Notes: generated by a model from the letters alone, not told the origin. 53,213 nt of DNA from an uncultured Methanobrevibacter sp. (GCF_947166415.1 NZ_CAMVEE010000011.1:1-53213); one strand, 5' to 3'. Positions 26,459 through 36,739 are shown, numbered from the stretch's first letter. Translations and numbers: made by a program.

Positions 26459-27790
26459 TTACTCTTCCTTGGCCTGGTTGTCGAGTTGATATTTCTTGCG
26501 TCCGTAACATGAAAGGGGATTGTTTATGCCTTTGCATGATTTGTCGGGATGGCATAGCTGAGGCAGGTGTATCTTTATCTTCTCGCAGCTCATTGGAGTA
26601 TACCATTTTGTTTCGCCTTCGTGATTGATGTCAACCTTGTCATGCATACCGAAGCCCAGTTTTGAAATGATGTTTATCTTTTCCTGTGGCTGGTCTTCAA
26701 ATAGCGGTGGTGTACAGTTGTCTGCGGCATCAAAAATCAACGGCAGAATTTCATTTTCAGTAATTGACAGGTCAGGGTCCATATCGGATACCTTCACGGT
26801 TTCATCTGAAGCGAAAATTCTTGGATATAGTCTTGCATATGATGCAAATGAAGTTAAAAGAAGCACTATTGCATCGTTACGTCCTCCTGAAGACACTCCG
26901 TTAACGGTTGCTTCAATGCATGGTGGGAATGCATCAGGATTTAGCTTTCCTGCCTGCACGCTTCCGTAGATTCCTCCGCTTCCGGCATAATATTGGTTGT
27001 ATTTGCTTATTTCGTCCGGAATGAACTCTTTCAATTGCTCTCCTATTTTTATGATTGCAGGGTGAATCTCGATTCTTGCTGACATTTCCTTGATTCTTGC
27101 AATATACTCTTCAGTCTTTTGCATAATCAGTCTTGAAAGGATCTGTTCTTTGACGCTATCTCCTATCAGTATGCCGTACATCCTTTCCGGATTTCTGTCA
27201 TGGAATTCATCGGCAAATCTCTCCAGGAAGTCGTCCTGCTGGAGTATGATGTCTCCGTTATCAATCAATAAATCGCTTAGTTTAAGTTTTTTTGATGCTA
27301 TAACATCTCTTAGGGATTTCCAATTGATTGCACCGTCTATTTTTACTTCATCAAGCACTTCATCGATTATATCTGCCCTTGCCATCGGAGGTATTTTTGC
27401 AAGCCTTTCCAAAATGAGAAGTCCCTGTGATTCGATGAACAGCCTTGTTTCACGGGAGCCTAAGTTGAACTGAATTGCGATTGCCTGGCATAGAATGTGG
27501 AATGTAACGACATCAATGGAATACAATTCCTCGTTGGTCAGGTATTCAAATTCAGCCTGTCTGAAGTTTTTGTTGTTCTTTTTCTCGATTGCCCATTGGA
27601 CACGTTTCATCGCATAATCAGCATATGATTTCGGAATCAGTGAGTCGTCGGATATTCTCTGGTTCAGTGTATGGGTACAGATATCAATCAAATCTTCATC
27701 TTCTTGAAAAATCTGGTCCAAATCACCGTATCCACCAATGATTCTTCTTCCTTCATCAGATAATGGGTTAATAAAAGAAACTTCAGCCAT
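26459..27790 (-). CDS. priL: DNA primase large subunit
   Basis: PriL is the iron-sulfur regulatory subunit of archaeal primase. The 443-residue protein has a helical N-terminal domain and a C-terminal domain with FPPCIEA (Cys291) and a later group Cys402, 413, 419 and 428 (MSCEKIK, LCHPDKSC, LSCYGRKK). Four of these should ligate the [4Fe-4S] cluster. The length is typical. The AT-rich promoter has TATA about 26 nt before ATG and no Shine-Dalgarno sequence. It is divergent from metG. Confidence 0.93.
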   Translation of the reverse strand: MAEVSFINPLSDEGRRIIGGYGDLDQIFQEDEDLIDICTHTLNQRISDDSLIPKSYADYAMKRVQWAIEKKNNKNFRQAEFEYLTNEELYSIDVVTFHILCQAIAIQFNLGSRETRLFIESQGLLILERLAKIPPMARADIIDEVLDEVKIDGAINWKSLRDVIASKKLKLSDLLIDNGDIILQQDDFLERFADEFHDRNPERMYGILIGDSVKEQILSRLIMQKTEEYIARIKEMSARIEIHPAIIKIGEQLKEFIPDEISKYNQYYAGSGGIYGSVQAGKLNPDAFPPCIEATVNGVSSGGRNDAIVLLLTSFASYARLYPRIFASDETVKVSDMDPDLSITENEILPLIFDAADNCTPPLFEDQPQEKINIISKLGFGMHDKVDINHEGETKWYTPMSCEKIKIHLPQLCHPDKSCKGINNPLSCYGRKKYQLDNQAKEE

Positions 27791-27812
27791 GTTTTTAACT
27801 TTTTATTTCATG

Positions 27813-27820
27813 TTTTAAAT
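27813..27820 (-). promoter_or_regulatory. TATA box of priL (leaderless candidate)
   Basis: ATTTAAAA on the minus strand is centred about 26 nt before the priL ATG, with no Shine-Dalgarno sequence. Confidence 0.4.
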
Positions 27821-27948
27821 AGCTATCTCATTTTTAAAATCAATTTTGAGTTTAAAATATTAATCTATAACAGCGTTAAAAAATATAATTTATTAAATAT
27901 GAATAACATAATTAAATCATGTTTAAATTAATTGAGGAGAAATATTAA

Positions 27949-29937
27949 ATGACTAAAATATTTATATCATGTGCACTTCCTTACGCAAACGGGCCGTGTC
28001 ATTTGGGCCATATACGTTCCACATACTTGCCTGCTGACATATATGCAAGATATAACCGTATGATAGGCAATGACGTGCTTTTGGTCTGCGCTACCGATGA
28101 ACACGGAACCCCAATTGCAGTTAAAGCGGATAAGGAAAACAAAAAACCGATTGAGATTGCAAAAAGATATCACGATTTGATTGTAAAAGACGTTGAATCA
28201 ATGAACATTTCACTGGATAACTTCACAAGGACCACAGATGAAATTCACTATGAAATAGCACAAAACTTCTTTAAGGACTTATATGATGAAGGATTAATCT
28301 ACAGGCAGGATTTGGAACAGCTCTACTGTCCAAACTGTAATAAGTTCCTTCCTGACAGGTATGTTGAAGGATTATGTCCTGTTTGCGGTTCTGAAGCAAG
28401 AGGAGATCACTGTGAAAAATGCGGAAGGGCATTGGATCCAACAGAACTTGATGAACCTCACTGCATAACCTGCGGAACAACACCAATCATTAAAGACACA
28501 TACCAATATGCATTCAAATTATCAGAGTTCGAGGATGATTTGAAGGACTACATTGCAAACAATGAAAATCTTCCCGCAAATGTAAGAAACTATGCAATGA
28601 ACTGGCTTGAAGATGGATTGAATGACTGGACTTTAACAAGGGATATGGATTGGGGTATTCCAGTACCTCTTGAAGAAGCTAAAGGAAAGGTATTGTACGT
28701 ATGGATTGAAGCATTTTTAGGATATATTTCCTCAGCGGCCCAATGGTCAAGAAAAACCGGAAATAAATGGGAAGAATACTGGAATGACTTTGTCGTTCAT
28801 TTCATCGGTAAGGACATCATTTACCACCATTCAATATTCTGGCCGGGCCTTTTAAAAGCACATGATTGCAAATTGCCGGACATGATTTATGCCGGTGAAT
28901 TCCTATCTCTTGAAGGAGAAAAGATGTCTACAAGTAAAAATTGGGTTATATGGATAGCCGATTTTGTTAAAGACTTCGAACCTGATTTGTTAAGGTACTT
29001 CCTGACCATCAATGCTCCTTTAAATAAGGATTCAGATTTCTCATGGGACGATTTCCAAAGAAGGAACAATGACGAATTGGCAGATGTAATCGGAAACTTC
29101 CTACACAGGACATTCACATTCACACGCAAGTTCTTTGACAGCAAAGTTCCTGAATACAAAAACCCGTCCGAAGAGGATGAGGAATTCAGAAAAGCCATTC
29201 AGGAGTTGCCTGATGCAGTCGGTGAATATATTACCAACTTTGAATTCAGGGAAGGTTTGCTTGAAATATTCAAGGTCGCTAAAAAGGGAAACAAATATTT
29301 CAATGACTGCGAGCCATGGAAAGCCGTAAAAGAGGACATGCAAAAGGCAGCAAACTGCCTACATTTATCCAATCAATTGGCAAAAACATTAGCTTACGTA
29401 TTGAAACCTTATTTGCCAACCAAAGCTGATGAAATAGCTAAAATTATTAATTTGAACAATCTTGACGATTGGGAAGACGCAAAAGTTCCACTACCTGAAG
29501 GATATGAAATCAATAAAGCTAAACCCTTGTTTAAAAAGATTGATGACGACGTTATTGATGAAGAAAAGAAAAAACTAAAGGAAAACTTAAATGAAAATGA
29601 GGATGAAAACATGAGTGATTTAATCAGTATTGATGATTTTGACGAAGTTGTAATTAAGATAGGTCAAGTTTTAGAGGCTGAAAAAATAGAAAAATCAGAT
29701 AAGTTATTAAAATTACAGGTTGACATAGGAGAGGAAAAACCTAGGCAAATCGTTGCAGGCCTTGCAAAATTCTACTCTCCTGAAGAATTGGTAGACAGGA
29801 AAGTCTGTGTTGTAGCCAATTTACAGCCTGCAAAATTATTCGGAACATTATCCGAAGGAATGATTTTAGCAACAGGAGAAAGCGGAGCATTATTATCTCC
29901 TGATGAAAATGCTGAAATCGGTGAAAGAATTCAATAA
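27949..29937 (+). CDS. metG: Methionyl-tRNA synthetase with C-terminal tRNA-binding domain
   Basis: This class I synthetase charges tRNA-Met. The 662-residue protein has the HIGH-type motif HLGH at residues 18-21 and KMSTS (325-329) in place of KMSKS. Zinc-knuckle cysteines occur at about 125-182 (CPNC, CPVCG, CEKCG, CITCG). A charged linker rich in Lys, Glu and Asn leads to an EMAP/Trbp111-type OB-fold domain (about 558-662, with [12 protein letters not shown]). Dimerisation through that domain is usual. It has a GAGGAG site and begins a tight operon with DUF530. Confidence 0.96.
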   Translation: MTKIFISCALPYANGPCHLGHIRSTYLPADIYARYNRMIGNDVLLVCATDEHGTPIAVKADKENKKPIEIAKRYHDLIVKDVESMNISLDNFTRTTDEIHYEIAQNFFKDLYDEGLIYRQDLEQLYCPNCNKFLPDRYVEGLCPVCGSEARGDHCEKCGRALDPTELDEPHCITCGTTPIIKDTYQYAFKLSEFEDDLKDYIANNENLPANVRNYAMNWLEDGLNDWTLTRDMDWGIPVPLEEAKGKVLYVWIEAFLGYISSAAQWSRKTGNKWEEYWNDFVVHFIGKDIIYHHSIFWPGLLKAHDCKLPDMIYAGEFLSLEGEKMSTSKNWVIWIADFVKDFEPDLLRYFLTINAPLNKDSDFSWDDFQRRNNDELADVIGNFLHRTFTFTRKFFDSKVPEYKNPSEEDEEFRKAIQELPDAVGEYITNFEFREGLLEIFKVAKKGNKYFNDCEPWKAVKEDMQKAANCLHLSNQLAKTLAYVLKPYLPTKADEIAKIINLNNLDDWEDAKVPLPEGYEINKAKPLFKKIDDDVIDEEKKKLKENLNENEDENMSDLISIDDFDEVVIKIGQVLEAEKIEKSDKLLKLQVDIGEEKPRQIVAGLAKFYSPEELVDRKVCVVANLQPAKLFGTLSEGMILATGESGALLSPDENAEIGERIQ

Positions 29938-29949
29938 AATTTGATTGTT

Positions 29950-31527
29950 ATGGAAGATTCTGTCCTGGTAAACAAAGCAGAGAAATACTTAAGAGAAATA
30001 TCAAACGAGTCAATTAGTCTGGAAAATATTGATGATTTTGATAATTTCAAAAATCTTTACTTTAAGCTAGATGACAGATTAAACTATTTGCAAAAATTAA
30101 AGGACGATATGGATGCACAAGGATATACCACTCCTTTTACATCCTTAAGCCGTTATGGAACCAAGGCAGTAGCCGATGTTGCGATGGAAGAGGTCGGTGA
30201 AAACAGCCGCCACAACCAGATTTTCAAAACCAAAGCCAATGCCAAAAAGAATATTTTAGATAGGGTTAAATCAGCCATAGATTCACACAAGATTGCTATT
30301 GGACACCTTAATCAATACGGATATGTAAAATGCGATTCCTGTTATAAGAAGTATTCAATGGATGACTATAAAAAAATGGATTCCAAGTGCACATGCGGAT
30401 GTAAGTCATTTTCATTTAAGGTTAACAGGGCACTGACACACAGGCTGGAAATCATTCCATACCTGCCCCTTTCAGGAAATTATATGGTTCTAAGGAACCA
30501 GCTTTCAAGTTATGGAAGGGAGGCCCTCAAAAAAGTTTTAAACATATTGAAACAGGAACGTAAAGGTGTTGTAAAAACAATATCTCTTGTAATCAGATTT
30601 AAGGATGAAAACAACAGGATGGTCCGAAAGAACGTTACTCTTGATTCTGAATACGTAAACAATTATGAGGAAGAAGTGAGAAGGATCTATGGCAGGCGCG
30701 TCAGGATTGAGAAATTGAGGTTCCATAGAACCAAGCCGGCCATCATTGACGACCAGCATGCAAGAACAGCTTTGGCCATTGCTTATGTCAGGTACTGTGA
30801 AAGCATAATCAATGAGATTAAAGAGGATATTTTAAAAAGAAGACTGTCCGATTTCAAAAGGATAAACAACTACGACAGCATCCTTGCCGAGTTTGAAAAC
30901 CAAACTCCTGACTTTATAGATAAGGACGATGTAGATACAATAGAATCCTGGAGAAAATCAAAAATCGATGAAAAGTTAAAAAGCTTCAACTATCTTGACA
31001 AGTTTGGAAACAAGAACAGGTCATTGAACCGCGATTTGAAAATAAGGGACAACATATATAAGAATACTCTTGTAAACATAGCCTCCACTTTGATAAAATG
31101 GGACATGTTTAGGTTTTATTTGACAACATCCTATAACTCAAGAAAGATAGACATAGGTCCGTTCCCATATATCCGTGTTGAACTGGATAGAGAGCAACGG
31201 AAAGTCTTTCAAACAACAGAAACAAATGTAATCGAGATTTTACAGAGTTTCACAGATATCAAGATTATCCCAGTATATGAAATGGATTTGCTGCTGTATG
31301 AAAAATTCAAGTTCGAAAAGCAAATCAAGAGCTCAAACATAAAATTCAATAATGCTGCATTGGGAGCTGCATTGATACATCTGAATTCAGACATGGAGCT
31401 TGAAGAAATCAGCAATGCATTCAATATCAACGAATCAAAAATCAAAAAAGAAATAAAGAATATAGATACAATAAAAAATCCTAAAAGCGATAAATCCAAG
31501 AAATTCCTTGATTTGATAAAGAAATAG
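29950..31527 (+). CDS. DUF530 family protein
   Basis: The 525-residue protein matches DUF530, found in methanogens and without known activity. A zinc-ribbon-like motif, CDSCYKKYSMDDYKKM followed by CTCGC, lies in the first third. The rest is rich in charged helices, and a possible helix-turn-helix (LEEISNAFNINESKIKKEI) lies near the C-terminus. It follows metG by only 12 bp and precedes a DUF1699-HTH gene by 7 bp, so it may act with RNA or translation factors. I start at the ATG at 29950; a TTG at 29941 is also possible, and no clear ribosome binding site is visible for either. Confidence 0.8.
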   Translation: MEDSVLVNKAEKYLREISNESISLENIDDFDNFKNLYFKLDDRLNYLQKLKDDMDAQGYTTPFTSLSRYGTKAVADVAMEEVGENSRHNQIFKTKANAKKNILDRVKSAIDSHKIAIGHLNQYGYVKCDSCYKKYSMDDYKKMDSKCTCGCKSFSFKVNRALTHRLEIIPYLPLSGNYMVLRNQLSSYGREALKKVLNILKQERKGVVKTISLVIRFKDENNRMVRKNVTLDSEYVNNYEEEVRRIYGRRVRIEKLRFHRTKPAIIDDQHARTALAIAYVRYCESIINEIKEDILKRRLSDFKRINNYDSILAEFENQTPDFIDKDDVDTIESWRKSKIDEKLKSFNYLDKFGNKNRSLNRDLKIRDNIYKNTLVNIASTLIKWDMFRFYLTTSYNSRKIDIGPFPYIRVELDREQRKVFQTTETNVIEILQSFTDIKIIPVYEMDLLLYEKFKFEKQIKSSNIKFNNAALGAALIHLNSDMELEEISNAFNINESKIKKEIKNIDTIKNPKSDKSKKFLDLIKK

Positions 31528-31534
31528 TGATAAT

Positions 31535-31999
31535 ATGGACGAAAGCATAACAACAGTTCACGTGACAAGCGTATTGACTTCATCAAGGATAGTGGATTTA
31601 ATCGAGGAATATCCCAATTTAACGGAGATAACATGCTCCCCAAGCGTTTATAAAAGGACTTCCAAAAAATATATCGAAGCATTAGAGCAGTTGGACATTG
31701 AAGTTAAGAAGAGATATAATTGGGGAGCCAAAAGCAGAACCAACGGTGCTGAAGATTTCGTATTGAGACTGGCTAAAGACGGACTTAAGCCAACAGAAAT
31801 TTCAAAAAAAATGGGCATAACCCTTAATCGCGTTTATTATTTACTTAATAAAACAAATGAAAAATTTGATAACAGAAACAGGAAACATGACCACAGTAAA
31901 GTGAAATCCTTAAAAGAGGAGGGTCTCTCCGCAAAGGAGATATCTGAAGAATTGGATATTCCACTCAGAACTGTGTATAATATCCTAAACAAAAAGTGA
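31535..31999 (+). CDS. DUF1699 protein with helix-turn-helix segments
   Basis: The 154-residue product combines a DUF1699-type N-terminal domain (TVHVTSVLTSSRIVDLIEEY, then ITCSPSVYKRTSKKYIEAL) with two short HTH segments. These are KPTEISKKMGITLNRVYYLL around 89-108 and SAKEISEELDIPLRTVYNIL near the C-terminus. DNA binding is likely, but its targets are unknown. GTGATAAT formed by the end of DUF530 serves as the ribosome binding site. The gene overlaps the region upstream of the next start. Confidence 0.8.
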   Translation: MDESITTVHVTSVLTSSRIVDLIEEYPNLTEITCSPSVYKRTSKKYIEALEQLDIEVKKRYNWGAKSRTNGAEDFVLRLAKDGLKPTEISKKMGITLNRVYYLLNKTNEKFDNRNRKHDHSKVKSLKEEGLSAKEISEELDIPLRTVYNILNKK

Positions 32000-32004
32000 T
32001 AACT

Positions 32005-33018
32005 ATGATGATTTTACCACAACTTCCTTTGTATGCAATAGCTATAATCTGCGGGTTACTTTCATTTTTTGTAACCAGATTATCTATGCCGAGGATTATA
32101 AGAAAGCTTGAAGCTGCAGATATTGTAGGAAAAGACATTCACAAATCATGGAAGCCTATCGTAGCAGAAATGGGCGGATTTGGAATATTGTTCGGATTTA
32201 TTATTGGAATGTTTTCAGGTATTTACATGCACGACCTTTTAACATTCCCGTTAGTAATTGTATTGGTTGTAATATTGCTTGTAGGTATAATTGGAATTGT
32301 AGATGATTTGCTTGCTCTTTCATCAAAGGAAAAGTTCTTTTTACTATTTTTAGCAGGCCTTCCATTGATTTGGGCAGCACCGCCTAATGTAGGATTATTG
32401 TATTTGATTTCAATACCTATTGCGCTTTCCATAGGTTCCAATTTGACAAACATGCTGGCTGGCCTAAACGGAATCGAATCAGGATTGGGTATCATATCAT
32501 TGGCTTCCCTGACCATCGCATGTATCATTTTAGGAAAATATGACGTAACAATCATATCCATGAGTATGCTCGGTGCACTTATTGCATTTTTATATTTCAA
32601 CAGATATCCTGCACAGATTTTCCCTGGAGATACAGGTACATTGATTATTGGTGCAGCAATCGTGTCAATTGCATTCATAGGTCGTGTAAAGTTAATCGCA
32701 TTCATTGTTCTGATGCCGAACATTATCGATGCCGCTTTAAAATTCTATTCAGCAGGAGTTATGAATCGTCAGCAACAAAAGCCAACCCAATTGAACGATG
32801 AAGGAAAATTGGTAAGGCCTCAACAAGGTTTCAAATCCCTGATTCGTCTTGTTTTAAGAAAACCTATTGCTGAAAAGGATGCAGTAAAAATAATCTGGGG
32901 AATAGGAATAATATTCGGTATATTGGGTATTCTTGTAGCACTTGTAATGCCTGGAATGATTGAAAACCAGACATTGGCTAACTTCCTGCATATAAAGGAA
33001 ATGTTTTATCATATTTAG
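32005..33018 (+). CDS. GlcNAc-1-phosphate transferase-like membrane protein (MraY/Alg7 superfamily)
   Basis: The roughly 337-residue polytopic protein belongs to the polyprenyl-phosphate hexosamine-1-phosphate transferase family. Signatures are VDDLLAL after a membrane helix, NMLAGLNGIESG, and FPGDTGTLIIGA, which resemble the Alg7/AglH branch more than bacterial MraY. It would start a lipid-linked glycan on the cytoplasmic face of the membrane, using carrier from UppS. A pseudomurein precursor role is an alternative. ATG at 32005 is preferred over GTG at 31996 because AGTGAT lies upstream. Confidence 0.82.
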   Translation: MMILPQLPLYAIAIICGLLSFFVTRLSMPRIIRKLEAADIVGKDIHKSWKPIVAEMGGFGILFGFIIGMFSGIYMHDLLTFPLVIVLVVILLVGIIGIVDDLLALSSKEKFFLLFLAGLPLIWAAPPNVGLLYLISIPIALSIGSNLTNMLAGLNGIESGLGIISLASLTIACIILGKYDVTIISMSMLGALIAFLYFNRYPAQIFPGDTGTLIIGAAIVSIAFIGRVKLIAFIVLMPNIIDAALKFYSAGVMNRQQQKPTQLNDEGKLVRPQQGFKSLIRLVLRKPIAEKDAVKIIWGIGIIFGILGILVALVMPGMIENQTLANFLHIKEMFYHI

Positions 33019-33026
33019 GTGAAAGA

Positions 33027-33695
33027 ATGAAGCCCTACGTAATTTTGAATGCAGCAATGACTTTGGACGGCAAAATAGCTACAGAAAATGGAAGCTCTAA
33101 TATTTCAGGCGAAGAAGATTTGAAAAGGGTCCATGAACTTAGAAAAGAATGCGATGCGATAATGGTGGGAATAGGCACAGTCATGGCAGACGATCCTAGG
33201 CTGACCGTACATAAGGTGGATGCAAATCCCGATGATAATCCTCTAAGAGTTGTGGTAGACAGTAAATGCAGGACTCCAATCGACGCCAGAATTACAAACG
33301 AAGACGCAAAAACAGTCATTGCAGTTGCAAATGAATATAAGGATGACTTTTTAAAATCTGAAAAATATCAAACTTTCAAAAATAGGGGCGTAAAATTCTT
33401 TTTTTCCGGAAGCGAGCATGTGGACCTGGTTTCACTGATGAACTATCTGCATGAAGAGGGAATAGAAAAGCTGATGCTTGAAGGAGGAGCCACACTGAAC
33501 TTTTCCATGATTAAATCAGGTCTCATTGATGAGATAAGAATTTGCATTGCTCCGATGGTTGTCGGAGGGGAAAAAGCAAAAACGTTCTTTGATGGTGAAG
33601 GCTTTCCAGTAATGGATTTGGCTGCCAGATTGGAATTGGTAGATTCATACAGTTTGGGAAAGGACTTGATTTTAACATATAAAGTGTTAAAATAA
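33027..33695 (+). CDS. arfC: 2,5-diamino-6-(ribosylamino)-4(3H)-pyrimidinone 5'-phosphate reductase
   Basis: ArfC (RibD C-terminal/dihydrofolate reductase-like fold) reduces the pyrimidine intermediate of archaeal riboflavin synthesis; the pathway also supplies the precursor of FO for F420. The 222-residue protein begins MKPYVILNAAMTLDGKIAT and has VGIGTVMADDPRLTV and EGGATLNFSM blocks typical of the family. The preceding stop codon TAG is part of TAGGTGA, its Shine-Dalgarno sequence. Its 3' end overlaps the convergent DUF2115 gene by 9 bp. Confidence 0.93.
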   Translation: MKPYVILNAAMTLDGKIATENGSSNISGEEDLKRVHELRKECDAIMVGIGTVMADDPRLTVHKVDANPDDNPLRVVVDSKCRTPIDARITNEDAKTVIAVANEYKDDFLKSEKYQTFKNRGVKFFFSGSEHVDLVSLMNYLHEEGIEKLMLEGGATLNFSMIKSGLIDEIRICIAPMVVGGEKAKTFFDGEGFPVMDLAARLELVDSYSLGKDLILTYKVLK

Positions 33696-34151
33696 TCCGC
33701 TGAATCCCACATTTTTACAAACACAGTATCTGCAAAGAGACTTTTTGTCATGAATGTATTTCATGCGGCCTTTGCAGAAATAGTCTCCATCAAAATAGTA
33801 CACGTCATCTTTTTTGTTTTCACTAAATGGATGGAGAGGCTTTTTGGCTATAAGTGCAAGGTAAAGAGAAATATATTTTGTAAATTCACGGGTTTCCACA
33901 TCACCTGATGCATACCTGTCAAAGTAAAACCCGATATCCGCCTGGATGTTTTTTATTACAGCATCTTTTATTTCAAAATCATCTTTTATTTCCAGTGCGT
34001 ATATCTCATCATACACAGTTGAGTTATATTTTGCAAGCTTTTTTGTTAAAGGATCCTTGTATCTGTCATCGGTAGCCTTATTCCTTAAGTAATCTATCGG
34101 ATAGTCCTTTAAATTTTCCTGAATAATCTTCAATAGTTTTGATGCTTTCAT
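33687..34151 (-). CDS. DUF2115 (UPF0305) family protein
   Basis: The 154-residue protein matches DUF2115/UPF0305, found in Methanobacteriales and related methanogens with no known function. Family marks include the N-terminal basic helix, [20 protein letters not shown] and, at the C-terminus, [15 protein letters not shown], a Cys cluster (CxxCxC) that could bind metal. Its start overlaps the PHP gene stop by 4 bp, so both are probably translated together. Confidence 0.8.
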   Translation of the reverse strand: MKASKLLKIIQENLKDYPIDYLRNKATDDRYKDPLTKKLAKYNSTVYDEIYALEIKDDFEIKDAVIKNIQADIGFYFDRYASGDVETREFTKYISLYLALIAKKPLHPFSENKKDDVYYFDGDYFCKGRMKYIHDKKSLCRYCVCKNVGFSGLF

Positions 34152-34813
34152 AATATTCCTTTTGATTTCAGAAGTTCTCTTGGATTGTCCACAATGGCTT
34201 TCATCGCTTCATCATGGGTCAGTCCTGCACCTAAAGCTATTTCATATGACTTTTCGAATGTGATTATGTTGTCAGGGGAGTGTGTATCGGTATTGACAAG
34301 GAGCTTGTTTCCGACTTCACGTGCGACATTTGCAACGTGTCCGTTTCCAAGGCAGTGTCCTTGGCGTGCAGAGATTTCCAGATAGATGTCATGCTCTTTT
34401 GCAAGTTCGGCCTCTTCAACTGTAATTAAGCCAGGATGTCCTAAAATATCTATATTTTCGGATTCAACTGCAGCCCTGTTTGTTCCAGGTGTAACAGGTT
34501 CGTTTAATGTTTCACCGTGTACAACAACAATCTTTGCCCCTAACTCTTTTGCTCTTGCAGCTATTCCGTCAATGGATTCTATTGGGGCATGGGTGACTTC
34601 AGCACCTAAAATTACTGTGATATCCCAATTTGCATTGATGTCGTCAATTGCATCCTGGATTGCAGGGATTGTCTCAACGTTTGACCAGTCAACATGATCT
34701 GTAATGGCTATTGCTTCATGATTCAATTTTAATGCTCTTCTTGCAAGTTCTGAGGGCAACAGTTCTCCGTCACTGAATAAACTGTGCATATGTAAATCGA
34801 TTCTTTTGTTCAA
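34148..34813 (-). CDS. PHP domain phosphoesterase
   Basis: The 221-residue protein is a PHP-domain metal-dependent hydrolase. The first block reads [19 protein letters not shown] (metal His residues), then [34 protein letters not shown] and NTDTHSP. Relatives act as histidinol-phosphate or other phosphoesterases, and the substrate here is not evident. The start codon is TTG, with GAGGTTAT upstream. It is coupled to DUF2115 by a 4-bp overlap and is divergent from fprA. Confidence 0.85.
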   Translation of the reverse strand: MNKRIDLHMHSLFSDGELLPSELARRALKLNHEAIAITDHVDWSNVETIPAIQDAIDDINANWDITVILGAEVTHAPIESIDGIAARAKELGAKIVVVHGETLNEPVTPGTNRAAVESENIDILGHPGLITVEEAELAKEHDIYLEISARQGHCLGNGHVANVAREVGNKLLVNTDTHSPDNIITFEKSYEIALGAGLTHDEAMKAIVDNPRELLKSKGIL

Positions 34814-34901
34814 AATATAACCTCTTTTTGTTAAATATAATATTTTATATAATACATAGAATATAAATTTATATAACCTAAATATTTATGAGGTAATTGA
34901 A

Positions 34902-36125
34902 ATGAAAGCGAAAGCAGTAAAAATGGCTGATGGTGTTTACTGGGTTGGAGTAATCCACTGGCACAGTAGAACCTTCCACGGATATGGAATTCCAGGTACT
35001 ACCTACAATGCTTATCTAGTATTTGGTGAAGAAAAAACTGTATTGATTGATAATGTTTACAGAGGAATGTTTGAACAGTTCGATGCAAGAGTAAGAGATG
35101 CATTTGAACAGGAAGGAAAAGAGTTCAAGATTGACGTATTTGTTCAAAACCATTCTGAAATGGATCATTCAACTTTCTTAAGAGAAACCATTGCTAAATA
35201 CAACCCTGATGCTGAAATATATGCATCACAAAATTGTATTAATTTCTTAGAAGCACAATATCACAATTTCTCAGATTTGGAAATTACTCCTGTTGCAACA
35301 GGCGATGAATTGGACATTGGCGGAAGAACATTAAAATTCGTGTCCGCTCCGATGCTTCACTGGCCTGACAGCATGTTTACCTTGCTTGCTGAAGAGGGAA
35401 TACTGTTCTCAAACGATGCATTCGGTCAGCATTTGGCACACTCAAAAAGATTCGATGAGGATTATAATACTGAATACTTGCTTAGGGAAGCTCAAAAGTA
35501 CTATGCTAACCTTGTAACCCTAGGATCTCCAATGCTTAGAATGAAATTGCAAGAGCTTACAGACACTGGTTTAATCAATGACATTAAGATGATTGCACCG
35601 TGCCACGGTCAAATCTGGAAAAATCCTGCCCCAATCGTAGAAAAATACACCGAATGGGGATCAGGCGTCTGCAAAGATAAGATTACTGTAATCTATGATA
35701 CAATGCATCACTCAACTGAAAAGCTCGCTTATCAAATAGCTGAGGGTATCATGAGCGAAGGCGTTGAAGTTGCAATGTATTTCATGCAGGAAGATGGTCC
35801 TGATGATGTTATTACAGATATTCTTGACTCCAAAGCTATTGCTTTAGGTGCTCCAACAATGATGAACAAGGCATTTCCAAGAATCGGTAACATGATGTAC
35901 TGGCTTGACTGCGTTAATTTCAAAGGCACCGGCAGTGAGAAAAGTGCTTTAATCTTTTCATCTAAAGGTTGGGGTGGAGGAGCTGTCAAAAAACTTCAGG
36001 ATGACCTTGAAAAAGCAGGATTCACTGTAACTGATACTATGGATGTGCTGTTCGTGCCTGACGAAGACGTTTTGGCTGAAGCATTCGAAAAAGGTGCAGC
36101 ACTAGCAAGATCCATCAAAGAATAA
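34902..36125 (+). CDS. fprA: F420H2 oxidase (A-type flavoprotein)
   Basis: FprA reduces O2 to water with F420H2, protecting strict anaerobes. The 407-residue protein has a beta-lactamase-like diiron domain with His84-x-Glu86-x-Asp88-His89 (NHSEMDHS), then LHWPDSM and FSNDAFGQH. A flavodoxin domain begins near residue 260 (VIYDTMHHSTEKLAY). The length is that of the methanogen enzyme. A GAGGTAAT site precedes the ATG. A flavodoxin gene follows in the same direction with its own promoter. Confidence 0.95.
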   Translation: MKAKAVKMADGVYWVGVIHWHSRTFHGYGIPGTTYNAYLVFGEEKTVLIDNVYRGMFEQFDARVRDAFEQEGKEFKIDVFVQNHSEMDHSTFLRETIAKYNPDAEIYASQNCINFLEAQYHNFSDLEITPVATGDELDIGGRTLKFVSAPMLHWPDSMFTLLAEEGILFSNDAFGQHLAHSKRFDEDYNTEYLLREAQKYYANLVTLGSPMLRMKLQELTDTGLINDIKMIAPCHGQIWKNPAPIVEKYTEWGSGVCKDKITVIYDTMHHSTEKLAYQIAEGIMSEGVEVAMYFMQEDGPDDVITDILDSKAIALGAPTMMNKAFPRIGNMMYWLDCVNFKGTGSEKSALIFSSKGWGGGAVKKLQDDLEKAGFTVTDTMDVLFVPDEDVLAEAFEKGAALARSIKE

Positions 36126-36162
36126 ATAACTTTATTCTTTTATTATTTTTTTCAAAAATTAA

Positions 36163-36178
36163 TTGTTGCAAACAACAA
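36163..36178. promoter_or_regulatory. Inverted repeat next to the flavodoxin TATA box
   Basis: TTGTT-GCAAAC-AACAA is an exact 5-bp inverted repeat ending two bases before the TATA-like TTATATAT (36181-36188). It is a candidate regulator site upstream of the core promoter. Confidence 0.4.
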
Positions 36179-36223
36179 CATTATATATCAGGTTATTTAA
36201 AAAATAATTTAGGAGTTAATATT

Positions 36224-36730
36224 ATGTCAAGCTTAGTAATTTACTTTTCAAGAAGCGGTGAAAATTATTTTGGAGGGGAACTTAAAAACATCGAAAAGGG
36301 TAATACAGAAGTGATTGCCGAATATATTCAGGAATTCGATGGTGCTGACCTTTTTAAAGTCGAACCTGCAGTCGAGTATCCTGCAGATTACATGCAATGC
36401 ATTGATGTCGCCAAAAAGGAACAGCAAGCTGATGCAAGGCCTGAAATCAAAGAAACTCTTGATAGTATCGACGATTATGATACAGTATACATTGGTTTTC
36501 CAAACTGGTGGGGAACACTTCCGATGCCTATGTTTACCCAATTGGAACAGCTTGATTTTTCAGGAAAAGTCGTAAAGGCGTTCGTAACTCATGAAGGATC
36601 AGGATTCGGCTCCAGTGAAAAGGACTTGAAAAAACTATGTGAAGGAGCTGAAATCAAGAAAGGCCTTTCAATTCCGGGAGCTAAGGTTTACGATTCAAAA
36701 GAAGCCGTAAAAGCCTGGTTAAATGAGTAG
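36224..36730 (+). CDS. Flavodoxin
   Basis: The 168-residue protein is a single-domain flavodoxin of the Flavodoxin_4 type. The FMN phosphate loop lies in YFSRSGENYF, and the aromatic FMN wall is in FPNWWGTLPMP. THEGSGFGSSEKDLKKLC supplies the late FMN loop. It is a soluble low-potential electron carrier, and its position after fprA suggests a role in redox or oxygen defence. A strong AGGAG site precedes the ATG, and T-rich terminator tracts follow. Confidence 0.92.
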   Translation: MSSLVIYFSRSGENYFGGELKNIEKGNTEVIAEYIQEFDGADLFKVEPAVEYPADYMQCIDVAKKEQQADARPEIKETLDSIDDYDTVYIGFPNWWGTLPMPMFTQLEQLDFSGKVVKAFVTHEGSGFGSSEKDLKKLCEGAEIKKGLSIPGAKVYDSKEAVKAWLNE

Positions 36731-36739
36731 TTAAAATCA

